This document shows positions 35,288 to 43,751 of a stretch of 64,000 bases of DNA, one piece after another. This DNA comes from JADJLQ01 sp040007895 (GTDB lineage Bacteria > Bacteroidota > Bacteroidia > Chitinophagales > Saprospiraceae): assembly GCA_040007895.1 (NCBI GenBank), contig JBDTUE010000002.1:10948-74947 (forward strand). Reading direction: 5' to 3'. A program made the translations under genes and the position numbers. Under the pieces are notes generated by a model. The model did no database searches. It was not told the DNA's origin and saw nothing but the letters and a program-made list of their open reading frames with translations. Numbering within the stretch: the stretch's first letter is position 1; each line of letters starts with the position of its first letter.

Positions 35288-36115
35288 TTATTTTGATGTC
35301 ATTGCGGTAAGTACATTACCGTAGACTTTATTCATAGAAGCCAGGTTTTGGGCCAACGCCTGAAGCTGGGCTTGTGTGCGTTTTGCATCCTCGGATGATG
35401 CCTGTAAAGCAGTGAATGTTTCATTCATTTTAGTATAGGTACCGTTCATCGAAGTAAGGTTTTTAGATAAAACACCGAGTTCAATTTGCGTCTTTTTAGC
35501 ATCTTCTACAGAACCTTGTACTGCACTGAAGGCTTCATTCATTTTAGTATAAGTACCATTCATGGTCGTAAGGTTTTTAGAAAGAACACCCAATTCTGAC
35601 TGTGTCTTTTTAGCATCTTCCACGGATCCCTGCAATGCCATAAATGCTTCATTCATCTTACTATAAAAGTCACCTACTGATTTCATTTGATCTTTCGTTT
35701 TGCTGAAATCGACTTCCTGCAAAGCTTTTAAAGATCCCATACTCCTGCTCATACCCTGCAATTCAGTAAGCATACCACTCAATTGCTCCTCTACTACTTC
35801 ACCATTAAGTTGTCGGATAGGTTTTTTGGCTTGTTTATCAACTGCACCTACTCCAGGTAATATAGCAGGAACGTCTGCATGATAATCTTCAATTCCCGGG
35901 TAAAGTTTTTCCCAATAATAATCTTTGTCCGGAGGCAGTAATCCAAGCATGAGGAATAATACTGCTTCTGTAATCAAACCAATGGTAAGAAATAAACTTG
36001 CATTTGGTAAGCTTTCAATTTTGAAAAGAGCACCGATCATTACCATTGCAGCTCCAACGCCAATGACTAAATTTTTTAAATATTTAAATTGGGAGGATTT
36101 ATACCAAGTTGCCAT
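35288..36115 (-). CDS. gldL: Type IX secretion motor protein GldL (PorL) with internal repeats
   Basis: 275 aa. Two N-terminal helices (about 12-31 and 40-60) carry the motor part, including GLIT-E50 in the second helix, a plausible proton-carrying Glu. LMLGLLPPDKDYYWEKLYPG follows. The C-terminal half is coiled coil made of three 38-residue repeats (154-191, 192-229, 230-267; each starts MNEAF/MNETF). Flavobacterial GldL is about 215 aa, so the extra length comes largely from the repeats. It is 54 bp behind gldM in transcription order (gldL first). Confidence 0.94.
   Translation of the reverse strand: MATWYKSSQFKYLKNLVIGVGAAMVMIGALFKIESLPNASLFLTIGLITEAVLFLMLGLLPPDKDYYWEKLYPGIEDYHADVPAILPGVGAVDKQAKKPIRQLNGEVVEEQLSGMLTELQGMSRSMGSLKALQEVDFSKTKDQMKSVGDFYSKMNEAFMALQGSVEDAKKTQSELGVLSKNLTTMNGTYTKMNEAFSAVQGSVEDAKKTQIELGVLSKNLTSMNGTYTKMNETFTALQASSEDAKRTQAQLQALAQNLASMNKVYGNVLTAMTSK
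35315..35656 (-). repeat. Three 114-bp tandem repeats inside gldL
   Basis: Codons 154-267 of gldL. Copies 1 and 2 encode 38 residues differing at few positions (KKTQSELGVLSKNL versus KKTQIELGVLSKNL). Copy 3 is more diverged (KRTQAQLQALAQNL). At the DNA level the copies are also alike, indicating recent in-frame duplication. Confidence 0.9.
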
Positions 36116-36193
36116 AAAAAAAGACAGTTTAATTTATTAGTTTATAAGAATTAACAAGCTATTGTTACTAGTGAGAAGTTGTCCGATCCTGAT

Positions 36194-37438
36194 TTATTTA
36201 AAATCATTGATGGATCTTCCCAGGAAGGAAAGTACATTTCTAAACCCGATATATGATTTGGTTGAGTCCTGGTATTCATATGTCCTTGTGCCATTCTGTA
36301 AGTAATAAGAAATATCTTTCCAGGATCCGCCTCTTATCACCTTTCTTTTATATACCGTAGGGTCTCCTGGTTTGGCATCGTATTGGATATCGGGATTCAT
36401 ATCGTGTGTGAAATTATTAGCATTATCAAAATATGCTGTCACAGTCCATTCTGCCACATTGCCGGACATATTATAAATTCCATATTCATTAGGAAAATAT
36501 GAATGTACTTCTACTGTATATTGGCCACCATCTTCGGGATAGTTACCTCTGCCAGGTTTAAAATTAGCCAACAAACAGCCTTTGGCATTCCTGATATAAT
36601 ATCCACCCCATGGATAAGGTGCAAGTTCTTTTTTTCCCCGGGCTGCATATTCCCATTCATATTCTGTCGGCAATCTGAAACCTTCCGAATTAACTTCGTC
36701 TGGTCTGAATTTATTCCATGTTTTTGTTCGCCAATCGCTAAATGCCTTTGCCATATCCCAATTAACCCCGACAACCGGATAATCATCGTAAGCTGGATGA
36801 CTATTATAATTCTTAGCCATCGGATCATTGTATGAATATGCAAAATCGCGGATCCAGACTAAATTATCAGGTGCTACAGGGACCGAAGCTTTCTTAACAA
36901 AAGTTTTCCTTGGTGTATTTTTAGGAGCCTGTGCTGCTGCTCTGATATCAAACCAGCTATATGTGTAAATCAGTTTTCTTTCGTCTATTTCATCACCATC
37001 TAAACGATCTTCGCCCTGGTAATACAATTCTTTTAATTCTTCTGCCGTCCAGTCAATAGGGATATCCCAGTCAATACTGGTAGATCCATCATCATTTTCA
37101 ATCACATCCCCCATCAATGTATGTGCCAGGGAATCTTTAATATATTCTACAAACTGACGGTATTCATTATTGGTAATCTCTGTATCATCAATGTAAAATC
37201 CTGAGATAGAAATTGCTTTAGGTTTTTGAACGTATGAGCTAAAAATATCCTGATCACTTTGACCTACATTCAAAGTGCCTGAAGGCACATATACCATTCC
37301 ATATGGATTGATTCCTTTCCATTTTGGTCGATTCTGGACACCAGTAAGGTAACCCGATTGTTTATTGCCTCCTCCACAAGCAAATAATATCAAAATAAAA
37401 AGTGTGGTTACACTCCATTGAAAGGCTTTTCGTTTCAT
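36194..37438 (-). CDS. gldK: Type IX secretion lipoprotein GldK (PorK)
   Basis: 414 aa. The lipobox is ILFAC with Cys21. A formylglycine-generating-enzyme/sulfatase-modifying fold spans about 45-405: GTLNVGQSDQD, FYIDDTEITNNEYRQFVEY, FRLPTEYEWEYAARG, NMSGNVAEWT, and KVIRGGSWKDISYYLQNG. GldK anchors the GldKN ring under the outer membrane. It is the first gene of the gldKLMN operon. No TAnnTTTG promoter was found in the 204 bp upstream. Confidence 0.95.
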   Translation of the reverse strand: MKRKAFQWSVTTLFILILFACGGGNKQSGYLTGVQNRPKWKGINPYGMVYVPSGTLNVGQSDQDIFSSYVQKPKAISISGFYIDDTEITNNEYRQFVEYIKDSLAHTLMGDVIENDDGSTSIDWDIPIDWTAEELKELYYQGEDRLDGDEIDERKLIYTYSWFDIRAAAQAPKNTPRKTFVKKASVPVAPDNLVWIRDFAYSYNDPMAKNYNSHPAYDDYPVVGVNWDMAKAFSDWRTKTWNKFRPDEVNSEGFRLPTEYEWEYAARGKKELAPYPWGGYYIRNAKGCLLANFKPGRGNYPEDGGQYTVEVHSYFPNEYGIYNMSGNVAEWTVTAYFDNANNFTHDMNPDIQYDAKPGDPTVYKRKVIRGGSWKDISYYLQNGTRTYEYQDSTKSYIGFRNVLSFLGRSINDFK

Positions 37439-37642
37439 GTCTTCTAAAAAAATTTTACTTGGCTCAATTATAAAAATGTGCGTAAAGATACTTCCTTGTT
37501 TTCTAATTGTTCATTAAAAATCGTTCAAACTTCGTTCAAAATCCCTTTGGTAATCCGCCCATTTATATCCTTAAACGGTCTGGAAAGCAACTAAGTACAT
37601 AAATCATGCCCATACTCATTAAACTTTCGTTAAAAAATCAAA

Positions 37643-38608
37643 TTAGTACCTGGGGTTGTAGATGATTGGTTCTTTTTCGATGGCTCCTATTTTTTTGTTT
37701 AGATTATAATTCAGCATGAGTTCATGTGAACCTTGCTGGGCAACATTTAAACTCGAAAGGGTCACATCAAATCCATATAATATTTTTAAATTTTCATTAA
37801 TTCTTAAACCAGCCATAAAAGAAAGAGCATCAATAGTATTGGAAGAGTAACCTCTGAATCCGATGCCTGCGTACAACTTTTGATTGATGGTAGCCAAAGC
37901 GGAAATATCCGTTTGAACTTTTTGAAAATCAGATTTAATCAATATACTGGGTGCCAAGGTTAGGTTTTCAGAATATTCCAGGTTATATTCTACGTACAAA
38001 TTAGTCCTGGGTCTTATTTGGTATGTCGTATTTCCATGATTAAAATCAATCACCGGACTATGAAAATTTTCAAATGAAATCCCTACTTCCAGCTGATCCT
38101 GAGCGAAATATAATCCAGCTACCAACTGAGGTACCAATCCGTTTAATGTGGTATTAAACAAAATATCATCCTGATGAAAAATCAATCCACCTTCATATTT
38201 ACCCTGAGGGGTTTTAAGTAAAGACCCATCGAAAGATTTTTGAATGAATCCTACTCCCAATGCCCCTGAAAAGAGTCCGATATTGCTTTGGTAAACATAA
38301 TTATATGAAACTAATGCTCTAGTAGTTTTTTCCGCTCCAAAACTTTCCTGTTCTAATTTTATCCCTCCACCTCCTTTGAGCGCATATAACGGTAAGTGAG
38401 CCTGAATTATTTTGGATGCCGGTGCACCTGGTAATTCCTGCCATTGAGTTCTTACTCCTCCAGTAATGCTAAGTGAAGATTCAAGTCCTGCATAGGCAGG
38501 ATTAAGGGCATACTTCTGTAACATATAAAGTGTATACTGACTGCTTTCTTGCCCTTCCGAACTTAGGTGAAGACAAAAAATAAAAATCAACGTATAAAAC
38601 AATTTCAT
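37643..38608 (-). CDS. PorP/SprF-family type IX secretion membrane protein
   Basis: 321 aa. The signal peptide ends SSEGQ. The family motif YMLQKYALNPAYAGLE lies just after it, followed by a 14-strand-type barrel with alternating residues. PorP/SprF proteins act at the outer membrane with the T9SS, often binding the secreted partner or PorE-type anchor. It lies directly upstream of gldK in the same direction, a common arrangement. Its start overlaps the stop of the YyaL-type gene by 4 bp. Confidence 0.92.
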   Translation of the reverse strand: MKLFYTLIFIFCLHLSSEGQESSQYTLYMLQKYALNPAYAGLESSLSITGGVRTQWQELPGAPASKIIQAHLPLYALKGGGGIKLEQESFGAEKTTRALVSYNYVYQSNIGLFSGALGVGFIQKSFDGSLLKTPQGKYEGGLIFHQDDILFNTTLNGLVPQLVAGLYFAQDQLEVGISFENFHSPVIDFNHGNTTYQIRPRTNLYVEYNLEYSENLTLAPSILIKSDFQKVQTDISALATINQKLYAGIGFRGYSSNTIDALSFMAGLRINENLKILYGFDVTLSSLNVAQQGSHELMLNYNLNKKIGAIEKEPIIYNPRY

Positions 38609-40599
38609 GAAGTATGGTAATGTTTGTCTAAAAGTAAACGAAATTCTTCATACGATTTCACGGGCATTTCACAAGAAAAGTTATGACAAAACGAAATCTC
38701 CGAGATTTCAACATCATCTGACCGGTGCATAATTAACTGCGGCATGTATTGTCTGAGTACTTTTTGACCAAATCCATTATATCCTGTTTTGACTTCCATC
38801 CAACCATACATTTGATTGATTGCTAATGAAGCCCAGTGGCTCAGAGATTCCGGATACCTGATGATTGCACCCAATAAATTGCGAATGATTTCATTGCCTA
38901 GTTCTTCCCATTCAGGTCGGTTTAAAATTCGACCTAATTGAACAAGATTGTATGCCATTATTCCACTGGCTGACGGCATGGTATTATCGTAAAGATCATT
39001 GACGGAGGATATTAAATCATCCTGAGAGATTGAATATGAAAAACTTTTGGTGGATGGATTGAAATAGTTTTTTAATACATCAGTAACAGGTGCACTTGCT
39101 TTATCCACGAAAACAGTATCCCCCGTAGAGCGGTAAGCATGAATGCAAGCAGTTATATAATACGCCAGGTCATCCAGCATTGGAGGGATATTGCTTTCAA
39201 ACTGATGTTTAAATTTATTTTTGTCTTTTAAATGCAGGTCTATAAATTGAAGAATATGCAAAGCTTCAGCCAGAAATGAGTCGTCATCAAAAGCATCAAA
39301 AGCTTCCAGCAGCCCCAAACATAAGAGCGCATTCCAGGAAAGAATAATTTTCGTATCAGTAAGCGGAGGAACACGTTGACGCCGAACAGTCAAGAGCTTC
39401 GATTTGATCGTTTCCAATTCGGAAGAATCTAAAGTGGATTCAGTTACTTCTTTGTTTACCCAAAGTATATTTTTTGGTAACCCATCGGGATGAAACGGAT
39501 CTTCCCAATTACCCTCCTCTTCTATGGCGTATGATTCATTCAACAACTTAAATTCTTCTTCAGATAGTATTTTAACTAATTCATCTACAGTCCATACATA
39601 ATATTTACCCTCTACATGTTCACTATCAGCGTCGATGGCGCAATAAAAGCCACCTAAAGGAGACTTCATATCTGATATTAGCCAACGGATGGTTTCGTAC
39701 ACCACCCTTTTAAATGTGCCTGAGGGTTTAAGTTTATAGGCTGCACTATACAATGAAATCAATTGAGCATTATCATACAACATCTTTTCAAAATGAGGTA
39801 TATTCCATTCTTTATCCGTCGCATATCGGGCAAATCCACCTGCCAACTGATCATAAATACCAGCCCTGGCCATCGTCGTCAAAGAATGCATCACATGATC
39901 TTTTGCATCCTGATCTCCCGAATAGAAATAATAGTCTAAAAGATATCGCTGACTCATCGTTGCCGGGAATTTGGGGGCACCTCCAAATCCTCCCCAGGTC
40001 CTATCAAATCTATTTTTCAAATGACTAAATATTCTTTTACCTATGGATTCATCAGATCTAAGATCATCGATTGGCTTCCCTGCTAATTGAAGTAAGGTAT
40101 TTCCAGAATTCCTAATAAAATCTGTCAATCGGCCCGCCTGCTCTTCTACTTCAGCTCTTTGATCATTATAGATTCTAAGGATGTATTCAAGGATTTGAAT
40201 CCACGAAGGTCGTTGATGGATGGAAGTAGGGGGGAAATAAGTGCCTCCATAAAAAGGCCTTTTATCCGGCAATAAAAAACAATTTAATGGCCAACCACCT
40301 GATCCGGATAAGGCTACAACTGCATCCATATATATTTTATCAAGATCTGGTCTTTCTTCTCTATCCAATTTAATATTAACAAAGTGCAGATTCATGAACT
40401 GGGCAACCCGCTCATCAGTAAATGATTCCCGTTCCATCACATGACACCAATGACAACTGCTATATCCAATACTTAATAAGATCGGCTTGTTTTCTTTTAC
40501 GGCTCTTTCAAGGGCCTCGGATCCCCAGGCATACCAATCGACGGGATTGTCTTTATGTTGAAGAAGGTAAGGGCTCTTTTCAAACTGAAGTCTATTCAT
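38605..40599 (-). CDS. YyaL-type thioredoxin-domain/six-hairpin protein (DUF255)
   Basis: 664 aa. The N-terminal DUF255 thioredoxin-like domain (1-160) starts NRLQFEKSPYLLQHKDNPVDW and has CHWCHVME (49-56). The following (alpha/alpha)6 toroid carries GGWPLNCFLLPDKRPFYGGTYFP, GGFGGAPKFP and DNAQLI. It is the spermatogenesis-associated protein 20 / YyaL family, whose substrate is not established. The 4-bp overlap with the PorP/SprF gene suggests cotranscription, an accidental-looking link. Confidence 0.92.
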   Translation of the reverse strand: MNRLQFEKSPYLLQHKDNPVDWYAWGSEALERAVKENKPILLSIGYSSCHWCHVMERESFTDERVAQFMNLHFVNIKLDREERPDLDKIYMDAVVALSGSGGWPLNCFLLPDKRPFYGGTYFPPTSIHQRPSWIQILEYILRIYNDQRAEVEEQAGRLTDFIRNSGNTLLQLAGKPIDDLRSDESIGKRIFSHLKNRFDRTWGGFGGAPKFPATMSQRYLLDYYFYSGDQDAKDHVMHSLTTMARAGIYDQLAGGFARYATDKEWNIPHFEKMLYDNAQLISLYSAAYKLKPSGTFKRVVYETIRWLISDMKSPLGGFYCAIDADSEHVEGKYYVWTVDELVKILSEEEFKLLNESYAIEEEGNWEDPFHPDGLPKNILWVNKEVTESTLDSSELETIKSKLLTVRRQRVPPLTDTKIILSWNALLCLGLLEAFDAFDDDSFLAEALHILQFIDLHLKDKNKFKHQFESNIPPMLDDLAYYITACIHAYRSTGDTVFVDKASAPVTDVLKNYFNPSTKSFSYSISQDDLISSVNDLYDNTMPSASGIMAYNLVQLGRILNRPEWEELGNEIIRNLLGAIIRYPESLSHWASLAINQMYGWMEVKTGYNGFGQKVLRQYMPQLIMHRSDDVEISEISFCHNFSCEMPVKSYEEFRLLLDKHYHTS

Positions 40600-40637
40600 A
40601 TTAATTCATTTCAGACATGATGTCTATTTAACGTGAA

Positions 40638-40645
40638 CAAATGTA
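40638..40645 (-). promoter_or_regulatory. -7 element TACATTTG before the YyaL gene
   Basis: Exact TAnnTTTG on the minus strand, about 38 bp before the start codon at 40599. No -33 TTTG at the usual distance. Confidence 0.4.
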
Positions 40646-40699
40646 GCCGATATCATGTAAGAAAGGACGAACCCTTGTTGATCTCTTAGAATTCTTTAC

Positions 40700-41467
40700 C
40701 TATAAATCTAAAGAAAGTGAATCATATGCAAAATGGACAGTGGGAGGTAATGATGCACTAAGTGTATTGTGAAGTCCCATATGGTGGCTCATATGGATAA
40801 TATAGGATGATTTAGGATGAAGGACATCAATAGTTTTTAATGTTTGTTCTAACGTAAAATGTGCATGATGCGGACGGTGATGGAGTGCATTAATGACTAA
40901 ACAACTGATTCCTTTACATTCTTCAATAGTTTCATCCGGTAATTCACTGGCATCTGTGATATACATTAATTTATTGCCAAATTTATACCCCAAAATCCCA
41001 AGGTCCCCATGAAATACTCTCCATGGAACTATATTTGACTGATGCACATTGAAAGGAATGCCCGAACTCACTTCAGTCAATCTAAATTTTGGTGCTCCGG
41101 GATAAGAGCCTGCTCCAAAAGCATAATCATATTTTATCTGCAATATTCTCAAGACATCAGCCTGAGCATAAACCTGCATAGGCTGGTTTTGCATGAAAAT
41201 AAAAGGCCTTAAATCATCAAGACCACCGGTATGATCGTAATGCTCATGGGTCAGGAGTACTCCATTTATTCTTCTTATACGCTCTCTTAGAAGCTGAATT
41301 CTGATATCAGGTCCGCTGTCAATTAATAAGGAAGTATCTCCTTCCTGAATGAAGGCAGCACATCTTAGTCTTTTATCTTTAGGATTATCCGACAGGCATA
41401 CTTCGCAATCACACCCTATCACAGGTATTCCCTGAGAAGTACCCGTACCCAGGAAAGTAATCCTCAC
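40700..41467 (-). CDS. Metallo-beta-lactamase-fold hydrolase (PhnP-like)
   Basis: 255 aa. HEHYDHTGG at 74-82 supplies four zinc ligands, with the later DASELP and a C-terminal HMSHHMG. Three Cys near the start (GCDCEVC, 18-24) resemble the extra zinc knuckle of PhnP, a cyclic-phosphodiesterase. GTGTSQGIPVIGC is typical of that group. It is cytoplasmic and overlaps the upstream small gene by 4 bp. The substrate is unknown. Confidence 0.9.
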   Translation of the reverse strand: MRITFLGTGTSQGIPVIGCDCEVCLSDNPKDKRLRCAAFIQEGDTSLLIDSGPDIRIQLLRERIRRINGVLLTHEHYDHTGGLDDLRPFIFMQNQPMQVYAQADVLRILQIKYDYAFGAGSYPGAPKFRLTEVSSGIPFNVHQSNIVPWRVFHGDLGILGYKFGNKLMYITDASELPDETIEECKGISCLVINALHHRPHHAHFTLEQTLKTIDVLHPKSSYIIHMSHHMGLHNTLSASLPPTVHFAYDSLSLDL

Positions 41468-41754
41468 ACCATTTCTTCTTTTTCCAATTCCATCTTGAGG
41501 GAGTGGTAAAAGGAAAGGGATGAATCAGTCAGGTGTTTAAGGTCAATAATAAGTTGTTGCAAGATGTCAATAAAAGCAATAATGCGACCTTCTGTCTCAT
41601 AGAATCGATTAATGATTACCATCCTTCGATTTTCAAGTACACAAGCCCCGGATTGAAAGTTTCCTTTTTCATACCGGATCGTGTATCCTGCCTCTGCCAA
41701 TAATTGTTCGATTTTCTCTAGTGTAGTTTTTGTGTATCTTATTTTTGAGCTCAT
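41464..41754 (-). CDS. Small conserved protein of unknown function
   Basis: 96 aa from the ATG at 41754. The frame extends to 41796 but the added residues look like untranslated sequence. It reads as a mixed alpha/beta protein with KTTLEKIEQLLAEAGYTIRYEKG and GACVLENRRMVIINRFYETEGR, a pattern seen in Bacteroidota hypothetical proteins next to this type of MBL hydrolase. The stop overlaps the hydrolase start by 4 bp, so the two probably work or are made together. Confidence 0.72.
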   Translation of the reverse strand: MSSKIRYTKTTLEKIEQLLAEAGYTIRYEKGNFQSGACVLENRRMVIINRFYETEGRIIAFIDILQQLIIDLKHLTDSSLSFYHSLKMELEKEEMV

Positions 41755-41913
41755 CTTATGGGTAAATGAATTTGAATGAATAAGGGTAGGACCCAAATTC
41801 TTTGTAGTTTTAATATTAACATTTCAATGCTTTAAAACGTTTTTTAAGTATTGACAAGCAAAAGTCAGAAATTAGTGTAAGGAATAGTAATTTCCATTCA
41901 ATTTTTTTTTAAT

Positions 41914-42576
41914 ATGTTTCGCCTGCCTGTTTTGATCCTCCTGGTTTACTCGCTTTATGCAAGTAAATTAATGGCGCAATCGCCGGTGCGTTTTGGCACA
42001 GGAGTATTTGCAGGAATAAATCTGGCCCAGGTGGATGGCGATGATATGCAGGGATATGATAAACCCGGGCTTAATTTCGGTCTCAGGGGCATTACCTATA
42101 TTCTGCCCGCCTTCGAATTTCACACTGAATTATCATATTCTCAGCGTGGCAGTCAATCCAAAGGGTTTGGAAGGGACTTGTTCAAAGGAAGGCAAATGGT
42201 ATTGGATTATGGTTCTATTACAGGTTTACTCTCTGTAAGTGACTGGTTTGACCCGATTAAGGAATTTTACCGGATTCAGATACAGGGGGGAGTATCCTAT
42301 GGAAGGTTGATTAAGTCTGAAACCCAGGATGTAGTCCACAATGATGCCCGTATAATTCCATTTGACGAAATAGCCCCTTTTTTCAATAGTAGTGATTTAT
42401 CTATGGTATTAGGTGCAAACATAAAATTCACTGAACATATAGGACTTTCTCTCCGCTATAACAGATCTATGAGTCTTCTCTTTGATTCAGAAGCTGCAAA
42501 AAAACATTTCATGACAAAGAGCCCATTGTCTATGAAAAGTTACTTTCTTTCAATAGATACTTTTTACCAATTCTGA
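41914..42576 (+). CDS. PorT-like outer membrane beta-barrel protein
   Basis: 220 aa. The signal peptide ends KLMAQ (residue 22). A small 8-strand-type barrel of the OMP_b-brl_2 (PF13568) family follows: FGTGVFAGINLAQVDGDDMQG near the start, FHTELSYSQRGS and a closing FLSIDTFYQF with terminal Phe. The role is structural or unknown. It is a single gene. Confidence 0.82.
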   Translation: MFRLPVLILLVYSLYASKLMAQSPVRFGTGVFAGINLAQVDGDDMQGYDKPGLNFGLRGITYILPAFEFHTELSYSQRGSQSKGFGRDLFKGRQMVLDYGSITGLLSVSDWFDPIKEFYRIQIQGGVSYGRLIKSETQDVVHNDARIIPFDEIAPFFNSSDLSMVLGANIKFTEHIGLSLRYNRSMSLLFDSEAAKKHFMTKSPLSMKSYFLSIDTFYQF

Positions 42577-42613
42577 CATTAAGCAGCTAATACATTAACT
42601 GAAAAATATAATT

Positions 42614-42621
42614 TAAATTTG
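42614..42621 (+). promoter_or_regulatory. -7 element TAAATTTG before the 42626 gene
   Basis: Exact TAnnTTTG ending 4 bp before the ATG, predicting a leaderless mRNA. Confidence 0.45.
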
Positions 42622-42625
42622 CTGC

Positions 42626-43072
42626 ATGAAGATTTGGATTTATTTATTTCCTGCTTTTTTAATTTTTACCAATTGCAAACAAGAATCAACGCCTAAAAAA
42701 CAAGTTCAACTTGCAGCGCAGAGCATACTCACTCAAAATGAGATTCAAGATCTGGTGACAAAAGTTGATTTTGTTGATTTTTTATTTTATCATATGAATA
42801 TAAGTGTCAGCCAAAATGATCCGGCATCCATACAACAAAGTTTGCATTTTTTAACTACTGAAGCCAAACCAGCCACTATGCAATGTGCCTCTATTGGCCG
42901 AGCATCATTTCAATCAAAAGGTAAAATTATATTTGAAGCGGATATGCACTTTGCTGATCATTGTGGTTATTTTACCATCATTGAAAACAAAGTAGCTAAA
43001 GGAACATGCCTGATGTCTCCCGATGGGGTAAAATTCCTTTCAACGATGATAAATAGCTATCAGAACAAATAA
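42626..43072 (+). CDS. Putative lipoprotein of unknown function
   Basis: 148 aa. The lipobox is LIFTNC with Cys17, followed by a charged linker. The mature part has FVDFLFYHMNISVSQND and a Cys pair (MQCAS, DHCGYFT, then KGTCLM) that could form disulfides. No family recognised. It lies 49 bp after the PorT-like gene but has its own -7 element. Confidence 0.65.
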   Translation: MKIWIYLFPAFLIFTNCKQESTPKKQVQLAAQSILTQNEIQDLVTKVDFVDFLFYHMNISVSQNDPASIQQSLHFLTTEAKPATMQCASIGRASFQSKGKIIFEADMHFADHCGYFTIIENKVAKGTCLMSPDGVKFLSTMINSYQNK

Positions 43073-43075
43073 AGT

Positions 43076-43453
43076 TTATTCTTCTGTTTTCAATTTTGCC
43101 TGGTTAGATTCAAGTTTTTGAAATAATTCTTCTACCCGGTACATTTCATCCACCGTCTCATCGATATAATATTCTAAGGCAGGCATTCTACGTAAATGAC
43201 TTTTTAATCGCTGGTACATTTGTTGCTTGAGTTTATACGTCGCTTCTTTAATTAAAGAGATGACATTCATTTTATCTTCTACATTATAAACGCTCAGATA
43301 AATGCGGGCGAGTTGAAGGTCCGAAGCCACTTTGACATGAGCTACCGTCACCAGAGCCTGCCGGCCATAAATATATAAGCCTTCCTGTTGCAATACGAAT
43401 GAAAAGTGTCTAAGTATAAGTTCTGAAACTTGCTGTTGTCTTTTAGATTCCAT
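43076..43453 (-). CDS. rbfA: Ribosome-binding factor A
   Basis: 125 aa. A KH-type fold: QQQVSELILRHFSFVLQQEG, the VTVAHVKVASDLQLARIYLSVY strand-helix, then HLRRMPALEYYIDETVDEM. RbfA helps 30S maturation and cold adaptation. It converges on the lipoprotein gene with 3 bp between. Length and motifs are normal. Confidence 0.93.
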   Translation of the reverse strand: MESKRQQQVSELILRHFSFVLQQEGLYIYGRQALVTVAHVKVASDLQLARIYLSVYNVEDKMNVISLIKEATYKLKQQMYQRLKSHLRRMPALEYYIDETVDEMYRVEELFQKLESNQAKLKTEE

Positions 43454-43751
43454 GGTAAGGTATTTAAATATAGTTAAGGGTAAAGATACTGGTATTAGAA
43501 TTATTCAGAATGATGCTATTGAAATCAAAGCTTTTCCAGCAATTAATATTATAAAACGTTTCCATACAAATAAGGTTGAACTTTTACTTTGTATTTTCAA
43601 TCCTATTAAATTTTTTAACCACATTCGACAAAGAATTATCATTTTGCTTTATAAAAAATTAAACCTGAATTTAGAAATCAGCATCTGCTGTGCAATAGAA
43701 TTTTCCCGACTCACTTTCCTTTAGCTATGATACTCGTATTTTTATCCCATC

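Noticed and set aside
37440..37560. GTTCA/CGTTCAAA direct repeats upstream of gldK
   Set aside because: Short, AT-rich, unequal spacing and no match to a known promoter or operator; likely chance.
43452..43724. 90-codon open frame on the plus strand upstream of recG
   Set aside because: It begins at the rbfA start region on the other strand, has no signal, motif or RBS, and an AT-rich random-looking composition with Ile/Phe/Asn runs. The 298-bp region otherwise holds nothing I can support.
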